64,000 bases of DNA, from assembly GCF_964204865.1 (NCBI RefSeq), contig NC_135258.1:6811001-6875000 (forward strand), in the 5' to 3' direction. The translations under genes and the position numbers were made by a program. This stretch comes from Styela clava. Taxonomy: Eukaryota > Chordata > Ascidiacea > Stolidobranchia > Styelidae. Positions 1-11,026 of the stretch are shown piece by piece (the stretch's first letter is position 1; each line of letters opens with the position of its first letter). The notes under the pieces were generated by a model. It was not told the DNA's origin, ran no database searches, and saw nothing but the letters and a program-made list of their open reading frames with translations.

Positions 1-237
1 CAGTTAGAATCCGCAGCTGGATTCAAACCCCTCTTTCATGAGGCGATATAATCATTATGATATAACTTCTTCGACAAGTAATTATTGGCATGTCGTTTGT
101 AAGTTGTGATATTTGGTATTCCGAGAAATTTGGTTACAACGCGACCTCACACATTAGAGTTGTATAATGCTTCCTAAAAACAAGAAATGCCTTTCATGAC
201 ATTAACAAGCAGTAGACGCGTTTAAATCCAGAAAGTT

Positions 238-309
238 GGGCTTGTCCGGGATTTGAACCCGGGACCTCTCGCACCCAAAGCGAGAATCATACCCCTATAC
301 CAACGAGCC
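238..309 (-). tRNA. trnP: tRNA-Pro (TGG), slightly degenerate
   Basis: A 72-nt cloverleaf on the minus strand with anticodon loop TTTGGGT (anticodon TGG) and a canonical B box (GGTTCAAATCC). One acceptor pair is lost (C5 opposite A), and the D arm has GTATAG where other copies have GTCTAG. The flanks are those of the AGG slot, so the anticodon differs from its positional homologues. It is probably expressible but has drifted. Confidence 0.8.
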
Positions 310-487
310 GAGCGGAAGGATCAGTTACACATAGGCCGTTATCGTCGTATAACTTATCTATGATATTACCCTGTAACCACTGTCTTCTATGCGTTATCAA
401 CTCATCCGTCATTTAAATTCGATAACTCGTACATACAAACGGTTGGCTATTGACAGATATTTCTAATAGTACCTGTTTCATAGAACC

Positions 488-496
488 TATAAAAAT
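488..496 (+). promoter_or_regulatory. TATA-like element upstream of tRNA-Leu
   Basis: TATAAAAAT lies 31-39 bases before the tRNA-Leu start and is kept, with small changes, in nearly all Leu units. The position suits a TFIIIB/TBP contact that assists a Pol III gene; function is inferred from position and conservation only. Confidence 0.45.
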
Positions 497-526
497 CTAA
501 CGCTACCTGTTGGAGCTGTAAATGCA

Positions 527-609
527 ACCGGGTTGGCCGAGTGGTTAAGGCGTTGGACTTAAGTTCCAATGGGCGAGTGTCCGCGTGGGTTCGAACCCCA
601 CACCCGGTA
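527..609 (+). tRNA. trnL: tRNA-Leu (TAA)
   Basis: An 83-nt class II tRNA with a long variable arm. The acceptor ACCGGGT pairs with ACCCGGT, the anticodon stem TTGGA pairs with TCCAA around loop CTTAAGT (anticodon TAA), and the T stem GTGGG pairs with CCCAC around TTCGAAC. There is no intron. A TTTT terminator starts two bases after the discriminator. This is the consensus form of the array. Confidence 0.97.
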
Positions 610-610
610 G

Positions 611-614
611 TTTT
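611..614 (+). terminator. Pol III terminator of tRNA-Leu (representative)
   Basis: TTTT directly follows the Leu gene and recurs at the same place after nearly every Leu copy. The minus-strand Pro genes do not have an equivalent close T run. Confidence 0.75.
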
Positions 615-1067
615 GCGACAAAGAACGTCTTCATTTTGGTTTCTTTGAGAATGCTTTGGTTGAAATATTGCGGTTCCTTGTCAACAGTGGTAACAACCTG
701 TGAAGAAACATGCAGATTACGTATCAATGTCTTGAAATTGATGTAAAGTTCTGAACAACAATTATTGAACACAAATATGCCTTTTCTATTTGTTATCAAC
801 CCATCCGTCAGTTAAAGTCGATAAAGACGCAGTGCAAATCACAACTTCAAAGCAGGCTTCGAGATGAACAGCGTAGGAAAATTTTCAACGGGGAATAATT
901 GCCCTGTTTTTCTGTCATTTGTGATAATTGGTATCCTGTTAGTTATCGCTTCGGCGTGACTTGGCATATATAAGTCAGGTGCTTCTAGATGACTTTTGAA
1001 GCTGCATTCATGAACGAATTCCAGTAATTAAATAAATTGCGATATATGCCAATAAATGAGACAGAAC

Positions 1068-1139
1068 GGGCTCGTCCGGGATTTGAACCCGGGACCTCTC
1101 GCACCCAAAGCGAGAATCATACCCCTAGACCAACGAGCC
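1068..1139 (-). tRNA. trnP: tRNA-Pro (TGG)
   Basis: An intact 72-nt gene. The acceptor GGCTCGT pairs with ACGAGCC, the anticodon stem CTCGC pairs with GCGAG around TTTGGGT, and the T stem is CCGGG/CCCGG with discriminator C. It lies in the slot occupied by CGG copies in other units. No run of four T lies close downstream on its strand. Confidence 0.96.
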
Positions 1140-1452
1140 ACTCTGTAACGCAGAAAAAACATAAAGACTAATTCATATTGAGAATCTCTGATACCACCTA
1201 ATTATATTTTCTTCGCAAAATACTTAGAGCTCGATATTTGTTACGCGTGTTATCTTGTTAATTGAGGTAAGAGGTATGTGAATAAATTGTAAATAAGCCA
1301 AATTTGACCACTATAATATGTCACTTGATTTCACCCATTAAACAATAACTTTTGTTTCTACTTTAAATGATGGAAAACTGGGATTCAACACACATCGAAC
1401 TTGTTCACACCCATGGATCAATAGGTATAAAGTGTACCTGAAGCCATCGCGT

Positions 1453-1470
1453 GGCTCGTTGGACTAGGGG
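1453..1470 (+). repeat. tRNA-Pro 5' fragment (A-box relic), first of 17 copies
   Basis: An 18-bp stretch equal or nearly equal to bases 1-18 of tRNA-Pro, including the A-box region, on the plus strand and without the rest of the gene. Copies start at 1453, 5263, 6835, 8734, 10306 (mutated), 11870, 13769, 15341 (mutated), 16905, 19112, 20676, 22107, 23671 (with a TCTAG duplication), 25245, 26808, 29044 (mutated) and 32911. About 70-80 bp downstream each has a minus-strand B-box-like GGTTTGAATCC, perfect as GGTTCGAATCC near 33000. It is probably the scar of an ancestral rearrangement inside the unit. Confidence 0.75.
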
Positions 1471-1752
1471 AAAGTAAATCAAAGCCGCATCACGAAACGG
1501 AATAATAAATTGTGCCAGTTAGAATCCGCATCTGGATTCAAACCGCTCTTTAATGAGGCGATATAATCATTATGATATAACTTCTTCTACAAGTAATTAT
1601 TGGCATGTCGTTTGTAAGTTGTGATATTTGGTATTCCGAGAAATTTGGTTTCAACGCGACCTCACACATTACAGTTGTATAATGCTTCCTAAAAACAAGA
1701 AATGCCTTTTATGACATTAACAAGCAGTAGATGCGTATAAATCCAGAAAGTT

Positions 1753-1824
1753 GGGCTCGTCCGGGATTTGAACCCGGGACCTCTCGCACCCTAAGCGAGA
1801 ATCATACCCCTAGTCCAACGAGCC
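1753..1824 (-). tRNA. trnP: tRNA-Pro (AGG)
   Basis: A 72-nt gene with loop TTAGGGT (anticodon AGG). The only change from consensus is in the D arm (GGACTAG for GGTCTAG). It is divergent from the tRNA-Leu at 2100. Confidence 0.94.
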
Positions 1825-2099
1825 GAGCGGAAGGATTAGTTACACATAGGACGTTATTGTCGTATAACTTATCTATGATATTACCCTGTAACCACTGTCT
1901 TCTATGCGTTATCAACTCATCCGTCAGTTAAAGTCGATAAAGACGCAGTATATGCCTTTTCTACCCTTATCAACTTATCTGTCATTTAAATTCGATAACA
2001 CGTACATACAAACGGTTGGCTATTGACAGATAATTCTAATAGTACCTGTTTCATAGAACCTATAAAAATTTATCGCTACCTGTTAGAGCTATAAATGCA

Positions 2100-2182
2100 A
2101 CCGGGTTGGCCGAGTGGTTAAGGCGTTGGACTTAAGTTCCAATGGGCGAGTGTCCGCGTGGGTTCGAACCCCACACCCGGTA
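2100..2182 (+). tRNA. trnL: tRNA-Leu (TAA)
   Basis: Consensus sequence with TTTT terminator. A LINE fragment is inserted about 110 bp downstream. Confidence 0.97.
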
Positions 2183-2291
2183 GTTTTGCGACAAAGAACG
2201 TCTACATTTTGGTTTCTTTTAGAATGCTCTGGTTGAAATATTGCGGTTCCTTGTCAACAGTGGTAATAACCTGTGAAGAAACATGCAGATT

Positions 2292-3328
2292 GCAGATTCA
2301 ACCTATTAACTGATTACCTGTCTTGTTGGTACCAATATGTAGAGGTCAATTCTCATAAATCTCCAATGTTGCCCATCCAGTATGGAATTCCACAGGGTAG
2401 TGTATTAGGACCTCTTGGTTTCTTACTTTTTATAAACGATTTATCGAACAGCTCTAATTTCCTGACAAAATTGTTTGCCGATGATGCCTGCCTTCTCGAT
2501 AGTGCGAAGGATTTGATCACACTCCAAGCCAAAGTGAACACTGGAATTAATAAAGTATATGAGTGGATGATATGCAATAAACTCACTGTAAATGTGGAAA
2601 AATCCAAAGTCATGTTATTCAGCCCTAAAAGCCGGACTAGAAATTCAAGTCTTTTAATTAAAATTAATGGTATTCCACTAGAAATCGTCCAGTCTTATAG
2701 ATATCTTGGGCTTCATATTGACCATCAACTCAAATGGAACAGCCACATCACTGAAATGTACAAGAAACTCTCCAGATCAGTAGGGATTCTGGGAAAACTC
2801 AAGTATTATGTGCCGAGCCCAACTCTGCGGACTATTTACTTTGCTCTTTTTCAATCACATATCCAATACGCCTTAGCTGCATGGGGCTCCGCTACTCAAA
2901 CTAGCTTGCGTAAATTAGAGATTTTACAAAATAGGGCTGTTAAAATTCTCTCCGGAGCACCAGTTCGTTCAAACATAAACACCCTATATCATAAAGCCAG
3001 GGTGCTAAAATTGTCTGACATCTATAAATTAGAAATTTCTAAGATTATGCACCAGTTCCACAACAACCAATTGCCTGCAGCTTTCGCTGATTATTTCACT
3101 GTTCTCAGTAATGTGCATGAGCATAACACACGCTCTTCGACAAAATCGAATTTTTTTGTTCCCAGATTTTCGCTAAGCAAGTCCCAAAACTTCTTGAAGT
3201 ATAAGGGTGTTGTAATTTGGAATAGTATTCCCCAAATCTTACGTGACTCTTCTTATGAAACTTTCAAAACAAAATATAAAAAATTCTTGCTGTCACCTTA
3301 CCAGTCTGCTGTGATTGCATCCAAATGA
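2292..3328 (+). pseudogene. Reverse transcriptase C-terminal fragment of LINE
   Basis: An open frame enters from host DNA with no ATG of its own (an upstream GTG at 2273 lies in the array) and runs to TGA at 3326-3328. It shows RT motif B as GIPQGSVLGPL followed by FLLFINDL, and the catalytic motif FADDACL about 20 residues later. The thumb region and a typical C-terminal domain follow (NTRSS...VPRFS...VIWNSIP). The motif A aspartate, earlier RT motifs and endonuclease are missing, so it is a dead, 5'-truncated copy, though the remaining frame is uninterrupted for about 345 codons, which suggests recent insertion. Confidence 0.85.
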
Positions 3329-4538
3329 TGTGGCCTCAGCACTCTTTCCCGCTTGCTCCGCTAGGCCTATACCTGTAATAAAAATACTTTTTTTTTTTTT
3401 TTCAATTTTTCCATGTCCTCATCTTATTGCATTCTTGCCAGTGATTTGAATTATGTAAAGTGTGCCATGCTAATTGCATGACCTGTATTTGTTCGTAACC
3501 TGCACAATATAGTAAACTACTCTTCTTATGTTTGAGATGGTTCATGAAGCTTTGTACGAATTTAACCACATTGAAATTCTAAGCCCATCTGCTCAAGATC
3601 TTGGTTAATTAGCATAACATTGTGACTTGTTTTCTCTTGCAGTCAGTAAAGCCTAAATTGTTTATCTGATTGTCATTATACTCTTATATAACATTGTAAA
3701 AGTATTACCTGATAAATAATATTTTTTTATGTACTTTTAAACTTTGCTTCATTGGTTCACTCAACTATTAGACTACGGTACTTGACTCTTCTTAGTTTTG
3801 CTGTTTCATGTCTTGTAGTCTATCTAGTTTCCCACTGTGAATGTTGATACTAGGTTACATTCGTTTTGAATGACTGTTATGGAATATCTTTCACAGTTTG
3901 ATATTTCATGTCTTCTCTGATTTTATATTTCCTGTAACGTTATGTGAAGCCCTGACTCCAGCTGCCAATCACTAGATCCCATTAACAAACAGGTACCTCA
4001 ATTCCTTTCTAGCATAAAGGTATGGTTTATTCGTTGGTGATCCTGTTGTCGCCCTCAGCAAACCATGGGTTCCACTGTAACCAATAACCATGCGCCATCA
4101 GAATTTGACATTTATTGCCCATTGTTAGCTAATGGGCATCACAATAGTATTGTTGTGATACAATCCACTAACGCCATCTCCATGGCTACCGAATCAGTGG
4201 TGTTCGGAGTTGTTCTTTTCTTTTGTTGAAGCCTAAGTGACTATTATAGTCACTTTGGTTGAAGCGAGCGATTGCTGGTTACAGCAGATCGTCTCGAGAT
4301 ATTTTATGTATTTTTTTCCTCAATTTATTTAAACTTAGTTCGTTTTTTTGTTTTTTATATTATAGTGTTAGACTTATTTTATAGGTGCCGCTGCTCGATA
4401 ACCAGTATTGGTTTCTCGCGTCTCCTTCACCCTGAAATATGGCCAATTTATAATTTAATTTATTGCAATTTGTATGTTTGTGCCTATTTTAAGTATGGTG
4501 AGAAATAAACTACTGATTACTGACTGATTACTGATTAC
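2292..4538 (+). mobile_element. 5'-truncated non-LTR retrotransposon (Jockey/CR1/L2-like)
   Basis: A 2.25-kb insertion in the Leu-Pro spacer. Aligning with other units, host sequence stops at GCAGATT and resumes at TGAAATTG, so about 15 bp of target are missing and there is no clear target duplication; GCAGATT is repeated across the 5' junction. It encodes the end of a reverse transcriptase, followed by about 1.2 kb of non-coding sequence, an AATAAA, and a short tail built of CTGATTA-type repeats in place of poly(A). The 5' part of the element (endonuclease, early RT motifs) is absent. Clade is judged from RT motif style only. Confidence 0.85.
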
Positions 4539-4873
4539 TGAAATTGATGTAAAGTTCTGAACAACAATTATTGAACACAAATATGCCTTTTCTATTTGTT
4601 ATCAACCCATCCGTCAGTTAAAGTCGATAAAGACGCAGTGCAAATCACAACTTTAAAGCAGGCGTCGAGATGAACAGCGTAGGAAAATTTTCAACGGGGA
4701 ATAATTGCCCTGTTTTTCTGTCATTTGTGATAATTGGTATCCTGTTAATTATCGCTTCGGCGTGACTTGGCATATATAAGTCAGGTGCTTCTAGATTACT
4801 TTTGAAGCTGCAATCATGAACGAATTCCAGTAATTAAATAAATTGCGATTTATGCCAATAAATGAAACAGAAC

Positions 4874-4945
4874 GGGCTCGTCCGGGATTTGAACCCGGGA
4901 ACTCTCGCACCCGAAGCGAGAATCATAACCCTAGACCAACGAGCC
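4874..4945 (-). tRNA. trnP: tRNA-Pro (CGG)
   Basis: 72 nt with loop TTCGGGT (anticodon CGG). Two single changes: one in the variable/T junction (gggaactc) and one in the D loop (ataaccc). Stems are otherwise kept. Confidence 0.9.
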
Positions 4946-5561
4946 ACTCTGTAACGCAGAAGAAACATAAAGACTTATCCTTATTAAGAATCTCTGATAC
5001 CACCTAATTATATTTTCTTCGCAAAATAATTAGAGCTCGATATTTGTTACGCGTGTTATCTTGTTAATTGAGGTAAAAGGTATGTGAATAAATAGTAAAT
5101 AAGCAAAATTTGAGCACTATAATATGTCACTTAATTTCACCCATTAATTAAACAATTACTTTAGTTTCTACTTTAAATGGTCGAAAACTGGGATTCAACA
5201 CACATTGAACTTGTTCACACCCATGGATCAATAGGTATAAAGTGTACCTGAAGCCATCGCGTGGCTAGTTGGACTAGGGGAAAGTAAATCAAAGTCGCAT
5301 CACGAAACAGAATAATGAATTGTGCCAGTTGGAATCCGCAGCTGGATTCAAACCGCTCTTTCATGAGGCGATATAATCATTATGATATAACTTCTTCGAC
5401 TAGTAATTATTGGCATGTCGTTTGTAAGTTGTGATATTTGGTTTTCCGAGAAATTTGGTTTCAACGCGACCTCACACATTACAGTTGTATAATGCTTCCT
5501 AAAACAAGAAATGCCTTTCATGACATTAACAAGCAGTAGATGCGTATAAATCCAGAAAGTT

Positions 5562-5633
5562 GGGCTCGTCCGGGATTTGAACCCGGGACCTCTCGCACCC
5601 TAAGCGAGAATCATACCCCTAGACCAACGAGCC
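5562..5633 (-). tRNA. trnP: tRNA-Pro (AGG)
   Basis: Matches the AGG consensus of the array exactly; all stems pair. Confidence 0.96.
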
Positions 5634-5908
5634 GAGCGGAAGGGTTAGTTACACATAGGCCGTTATTGTCGTATAACTTATCTATGATCTTACCCTGTAA
5701 CCACTGTCTTCTATGCGTTATCAACTCATCCGTCAGTTAAAGTCGATAAAGACGCAGTATATGCTTTTTCTACCCTTATCAACTTATCTGTCATTTAAAT
5801 TCGATAACACGTACATACAAACGGTTGGCTATTGACAGATATTTCTATTAGTACCTGTTTAATAGAACCTATAAAAATTTATCGCTACCTGTTGGAGCCG
5901 TAAATGCA

Positions 5909-5991
5909 ACCGGGTTGGCCGAGTGGTTAAGGCGTTGGACTTAAGTTCCAATGAGCGAGTGTCCGCGTGGGTTCGAACCCCACACCCGGTA
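5909..5991 (+). tRNA. trnL: tRNA-Leu (TAA)
   Basis: Consensus apart from G to A in the variable arm (atgagcgag). TTTT terminator present. Confidence 0.95.
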
Positions 5992-6449
5992 GTTTTACGA
6001 CAAAGAACCTCTACATTTTGGTTTCTTTGAGAATGCTCTGGTTGAAATATTGCGGTTCCTTGTCAACAGTGGTAATAACCTGTGAAGAAACATGCAGATT
6101 ACGTATCAATGTCTTGAAATTGATGTAAAGTTCTGAACAACAATTATTGAACACAAATATGCCTTTTCTATTTGTTATCAACCCATCCGTCAGTTAAAGT
6201 CGATAAAGACGCAGTGCAAATCACAACTTCAAAGCAGGCGTCGAGATGAACAGCGTCGACAAATTTTCAACGGGGGATAATTGCCCTGTTTTTCTGTCAT
6301 TTGTGATAATTGGTATTCTGTTAATTATCGCTTCGGCGTGACTTGGCATATATAAGTCAGGTGCTTCTAGATTACTTTTGAAGCTGCAATCATGAACGAA
6401 TTCCAGTAATTAAATAAATTGCGATTTATGCCAATAAATGAGACAGAAC

Positions 6450-6521
6450 GGGCTCGTCCGGGATTTGAACCCGGGACCTCTCGCACCCAAAGCGAGAATC
6501 ATACCCCTAGACCAACGAGCC
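6450..6521 (-). tRNA. trnP: tRNA-Pro (TGG)
   Basis: Intact 72-nt copy, identical in body to the gene at 1068. Confidence 0.96.
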
Positions 6522-7135
6522 ACTCTGTAACGCAGAAGAAACATAAAGACTTATTCATATTGAGAATCCCTGATACCACCTAATTATATTTTCTTCGCAA
6601 AATAATTAGAGCTCGATATTTGTTACGTGTGTTATCTTGTAAATTGAGGTAAGAGGTATGTGAATAAATTGTAAATGAGCCAAATTTGAGCACTATAATA
6701 TGTCACTTAATTTCACCCATTAAACAATAACTTTTGTTTCTACTTTAAATGGTCGAAAACTGGGATTCAACACACATCGAACTTGTTCACACCCATGGAT
6801 CAATAGGTATAAAGTGTACCTGAAGCCATCGCGTGGCTCGTTGGACTAGGGGAAAGTAAATCAAAGCCGCATCACGAAACGGAATAATGAATTGTGCCAG
6901 TTGGAATCCGCAGCTTGATTCAACCGGCTCTTTCATGAGGCGATATAATCATTATGATATAACTTCTTCGACAAGTAATTATTGGCATGTCGTTTCTAAG
7001 TTGTGATATTTGGTATTCCGAGAAATTTGGTTTCAACGCGACCTCACACATTACAGTTGTATAATGCTTCCTAAAAACAAGAAATGCATTTCATGACATT
7101 AACAAGCAGTAGATGTGTATAAGATACAGAAAGTT

Positions 7136-7206
7136 GGGCTCGTCCGGGATTTGAACCCGGGACCTCTCGCACCCTAAGCGAGAATCATACCCTAGACCAA
7201 CGAACC
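7136..7206 (-). tRNA. trnP: tRNA-Pro (AGG), 71 nt
   Basis: One base is lost in the D loop (ataccctag). Acceptor base 3 is changed to T, giving a T:G pair. Otherwise consensus. Its copy lies at 12171. Confidence 0.85.
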
Positions 7207-7481
7207 GAGCGGAAGGATTAGTTTTACATAGGCCGTTAATGTCGTATAACTTATCTATGATATTACCCTGTAACCGCTGTCTTCTATGCGTTATCAACTC
7301 ATCCGTCAGTTAAAGTCGATAAAGACGCAGTATATGCTTTTTCTACCCTTGTCAACTTATCTGTCATTTAAATTCGATAACACGTACATACAAACGGTTG
7401 GCTACTGTCAGATATTTCTAATAGTACCTGTTTCTGAGAACCTATAAAAATTTAACGCTACCTGTTGGAGCTGTAAATGCA

Positions 7482-7564
7482 ACCGGGTTGGCCGAGTGGT
7501 TAAGGCGTTGGACTTAAGTTCCAATGGGCGAGTGTCCGCGTGGGTTCGAACCCCACACCCGGTA
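7482..7564 (+). tRNA. trnL: tRNA-Leu (TAA)
   Basis: Consensus body and terminator. Confidence 0.97.
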
Positions 7565-8016
7565 GTTTTGCGACAAAGAACGTCTACATTTTGGTTTCTT
7601 TGAGAATGCTCTGGTTGAAATATTGCGGTTCCTTGTCAACTGTGGTAACAACCTGTGAAGAAACATGCAGTATCAATGTCTTGAAATTGAATTAAAGTTC
7701 TGAACAACAATTATTGAACACAAATATGCCTTTTCTATTTGTTATCAACCCATCCGTCAGTTAAAGTCGATAAAGACGCAGTGCAAATCACAACTTCAAA
7801 GCAGGCGTCGAGATGAACAGCGTAGGAACATTTTCAACGGGGAATAATTGCCCTGTTTTTCTGTCATTTGTGATAATTGGTATCCTGTTAATTATCGCTT
7901 CGGCGTGACTTGGCATATATAAGTCAGGTGCTTCTAGATTACTTTTGAAGCTGCAATCATGAACAAATTCCAGTAATTAAATAAATTGCGATATATGCCA
8001 ATAAATGAAACAGAAC

Positions 8017-8088
8017 GGGCTCGTCCGGGATTTGAACCCGGGGCCTCTCGCACCCGAAGCGAGAATCATACCCCTAGACCAACGAGCC
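8017..8088 (-). tRNA. trnP: tRNA-Pro (CGG)
   Basis: Intact. One change lies between the anticodon and T arms (cggggcct). It is followed after a shortened spacer by a second Pro gene. Confidence 0.95.
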
Positions 8089-8348
8089 ACTCTGTAACGC
8101 AGAAAAAACATAAAGACTTATCCTTATTAAGAATCTCTGATACCACCTAATAATATTTTCTTCTAATTTATGTATATGCCTTTTCTATTTGTTATCAACC
8201 CATCCGTCAGTTAAAGTCGATAAAGACGCAGTGCAAATCACAACTTCAGAGCAGGCGTCGAGATGAACAGCGTAGGAAAATTTTCAACGGGGAATAATTG
8301 CCCTGTTTTTCTGTCATTTGTGATAATTGCCAATAAATGAGACAGAAC

Positions 8349-8420
8349 GGGCTCGTCCGGGATTCGAACCCGGGACCTCTCGCACCCAAAGCGAGAATCA
8401 TACCCCTAGACCAACGAGCC
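8349..8420 (-). tRNA. trnP: tRNA-Pro (TGG)
   Basis: Intact, with T loop TTCGAAT giving a perfect B box (GGTTCGAATCC). It stands only 260 bp from the CGG gene at 8017. The intervening spacer is a join that skips the AGG Pro and Leu genes, so two Pro slots are adjacent here. Confidence 0.96.
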
Positions 8421-9033
8421 ACTCTGTAACGCAGAAGAAACATAAAGACTTATTCATATTGAGAATCTCTGATACCACCTAATTATATTTTCTTCGCAAA
8501 ATAATTAGAGCTCGATATTTGTTACGTGTGTTATCTTGTTAATTGAGGTAAGAGGTATGTGAATAAATTGTAAATAGGCCTAATTTGAGCACTATAATAT
8601 GTCACTTAATTTCACCCATTAAACAATAACTTTTGCTTCTACTTTAAATGGTCGAAAACTGGGATTCAACACACATTGAACTTGTTTACACCTATAGATC
8701 AATAGTTATAAAGTGTACCTGAAGCCATCGCGTGGCTCGTTGGTCTAGGGGAAAGGAAATCAAAGCCGCATCACAAAACGGAATAATGAATTGTGCCAGT
8801 TGGAATCCGCAGCTGGATTCAAACCGCTCTTTCATGAGGCGATATAATGTTTATAATATAACTTCTTCGACAAGTAATTATTCGCATGTCGTTTGTAAGT
8901 TGTGATATTTGGTATTCCGAGAAATTTGGTTTCAACGCGACCTCACACATTACAGTTGTATAATGCTTCCTAAAAACAAGAAATGCCTTTCATGACATTA
9001 ACAAGCAGTAGATGCGTATAAATCCAGAAAGTT

Positions 9034-9105
9034 GGGCTCGTCCGGGATTTGAACCCGGGACCTCTCGCACCCTAAGCGAGAATCATAACCCTAGACCAAC
9101 GAGCC
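9034..9105 (-). tRNA. trnP: tRNA-Pro (AGG)
   Basis: Consensus apart from one D-loop change (ataaccc). Confidence 0.93.
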
Positions 9106-9379
9106 GAGCGGAAGGTTAGTTACACATAGGACGTTATTATCGTATAACTTATCTATGATATTACCCTGTAACCACTGTCTTCTATGCGTTATCAACTCAT
9201 CCGTCAGTTAAAGTCGATAAAGACGCAGTATATGCCTTTTCTACCCTTATCAACTTATCTGTCATTTAAATTCAATAACACGTACATACACACGGTTGGC
9301 TATTGACAGATATTTCTAATAGTACCTGTTTCATAGAACCTATAAAAATTTAACGCTAGCTGTTGGAGCTGTAAATGCA

Positions 9380-9462
9380 ACCGGGTTGGCCGAGTGGTTA
9401 AGGCGTTGAACTTAAGTTCCAATGGGCGAGTGTCCGCGTGTGTTCGAACCCCACACCCGGTA
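9380..9462 (+). pseudogene. trnL: tRNA-Leu (TAA), probably defective
   Basis: One mismatch in the anticodon stem (TTGAA against TCCAA) and one in the T stem (GTGTG against CCCAC). The TAA loop and terminator are kept. It could still be transcribed. Confidence 0.75.
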
Positions 9463-9920
9463 GTTTTGCGACAAAGAACGTCTACATTTTGGTTTCTTTT
9501 AAAATGCTCTGGTTGAAATATTGCGGTTCCTTGTCAACAGTGGTAATAACCTGTGAAGAAACATGCAGATTACGTATCAATGTCTTGAAATTGATGTAAA
9601 GTTCTGAACAACAATTATTGAACACAAATATGCCTTTTCTATTTGTTATACACCCATCCGTCAGTTAAAGTCGATAAAGACGCAGTGCAAATCACAACTT
9701 CAAAGCAGGCGTCGAGATGAACAGCGTAGGAAAATTTTCAACGGGGAATAATTGCCCTGTTTTTCTGTCATTTGTGATAATTGGTATCCTGTTAATTATC
9801 GCTTCGGCTTGACTTGGCATATATAAGTCAGGTGCTTCTAGATTACTTTTGAAGCTGCAATCATGAACGAATTCCAGTAATTAAATAAATTGCGATTTAT
9901 GCCAATAAATGAAACAGAAC

Positions 9921-9992
9921 GGGCTCGTCCGGGATTTGAACCCGGGACCTCTCGGACCCGAAGCAAGAATCATACCCCTAGACCAACGAGCC
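9921..9992 (-). pseudogene. trnP: tRNA-Pro (CGG), anticodon stem damaged
   Basis: The anticodon stem carries a change on each side (CTTGC and CCGAG around TTCGGGT), which breaks pairing. The other arms are consensus. Confidence 0.75.
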
Positions 9993-10596
9993 ACTCTGTA
10001 ACGCAGAAGAAACATAAAGACTTATTCATATTGAGAATCCCTGATACCACCTAATTATATTTTCTTCGCAAAATAATTAGAGCTCGATATTTGTTACGTG
10101 TGTTATCTTGTTAATTGAGGTAAGAGGTATGTGAATAAATTGTAAATAAGCAAAATTTGAGCACTATAATATGTCACTCAATTTCACCCATTAAACAATA
10201 ACTTTTGTTTCTACTTTAAATGGTCGAAAACTGGGATTCAACACACATCGAACTTGTTCACACCCATGGATCAATAGGTATAAAGTGTACCTGAAGCCAT
10301 CGCGTGTCTCGTTCGACTGGGGGAAAGTAAATCAAAGCCGCATCACGAAACGGAATAATGAATTGTGCCAGTTGGAATCCGCAGCTGGATTCAACCGGCT
10401 CTTTCATGAGGCGATATAATCATTATGATATAACTTCTTCGACAAGTAATTATTGGCATGTCGTTTGTAAGTTGTGATATTTGGTATTCCGAGAAATTTG
10501 GTTTCAACGCGACATCACACATTACAGTTGTATAATGCTTCCTAAAAACAAGAAATGCGTTTCATGACATTAACAGGCGTATAAATCCAGAAAGTT

Positions 10597-10668
10597 GGGC
10601 TCGTTCGGGATTTGAACCCGGGACCTCTCGCACCCTAAGCGAGAATTATACCCCTAGACCAACGAGCC
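10597..10668 (-). tRNA. trnP: tRNA-Pro (AGG)
   Basis: 72 nt with two single changes: one in the T stem (ttcggg) and one at the D/anticodon junction (ttata). The shortened 3' flank (acaggcgtat) is shared with the copies at 15632, 19403, 22398 and 25537. Confidence 0.88.
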
Positions 10669-10943
10669 GAGCGGAAGGATTAGTTTTACATAGGCCGTTG
10701 ATGTCGTATAACTTATCTATGATATTACCCTGTAACCACTGTCTTCTATGCGTTATCAACTCATCCGTCAGTTAAAGTCGATAAAGACGCGGTATATGCC
10801 TTTTCTACCCTTATCAACTTATCTGTCATTTAAATTCGATAACACGTACATACAAACGGTTGGCTATTGACAGATATTTCTAATAGTACCTGTTTCATAG
10901 AACCTATTAAAATTTAACGCTACCTGTTGGAGCTGTATATGCA

Positions 10944-11026
10944 ACCGGGTTGGTCGCGTGGTTAAGGCGTTGGACTTAAGTTCCCATGGGCGAGTGTCCG
11001 CGTTGGTTCGAACCCCACACCCGGTA
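10944..11026 (+). tRNA. trnL: tRNA-Leu (TAA), variant b with D-arm change
   Basis: Variant b form: one mismatch in the anticodon stem (TTGGA/TCCCA) and one in the T stem (GTTGG/CCCAC). It also has a D-arm change (tggtcgcgtgg). Terminator present; function is uncertain. Confidence 0.75.

Noticed and set aside
1731-1931. Repeated 66-residue plus-strand frames with WARPGFEPGTSRTLSENHTP
   Set aside because: Antisense translation of tRNA-Pro and its spacer; no codon constraint and no start context.
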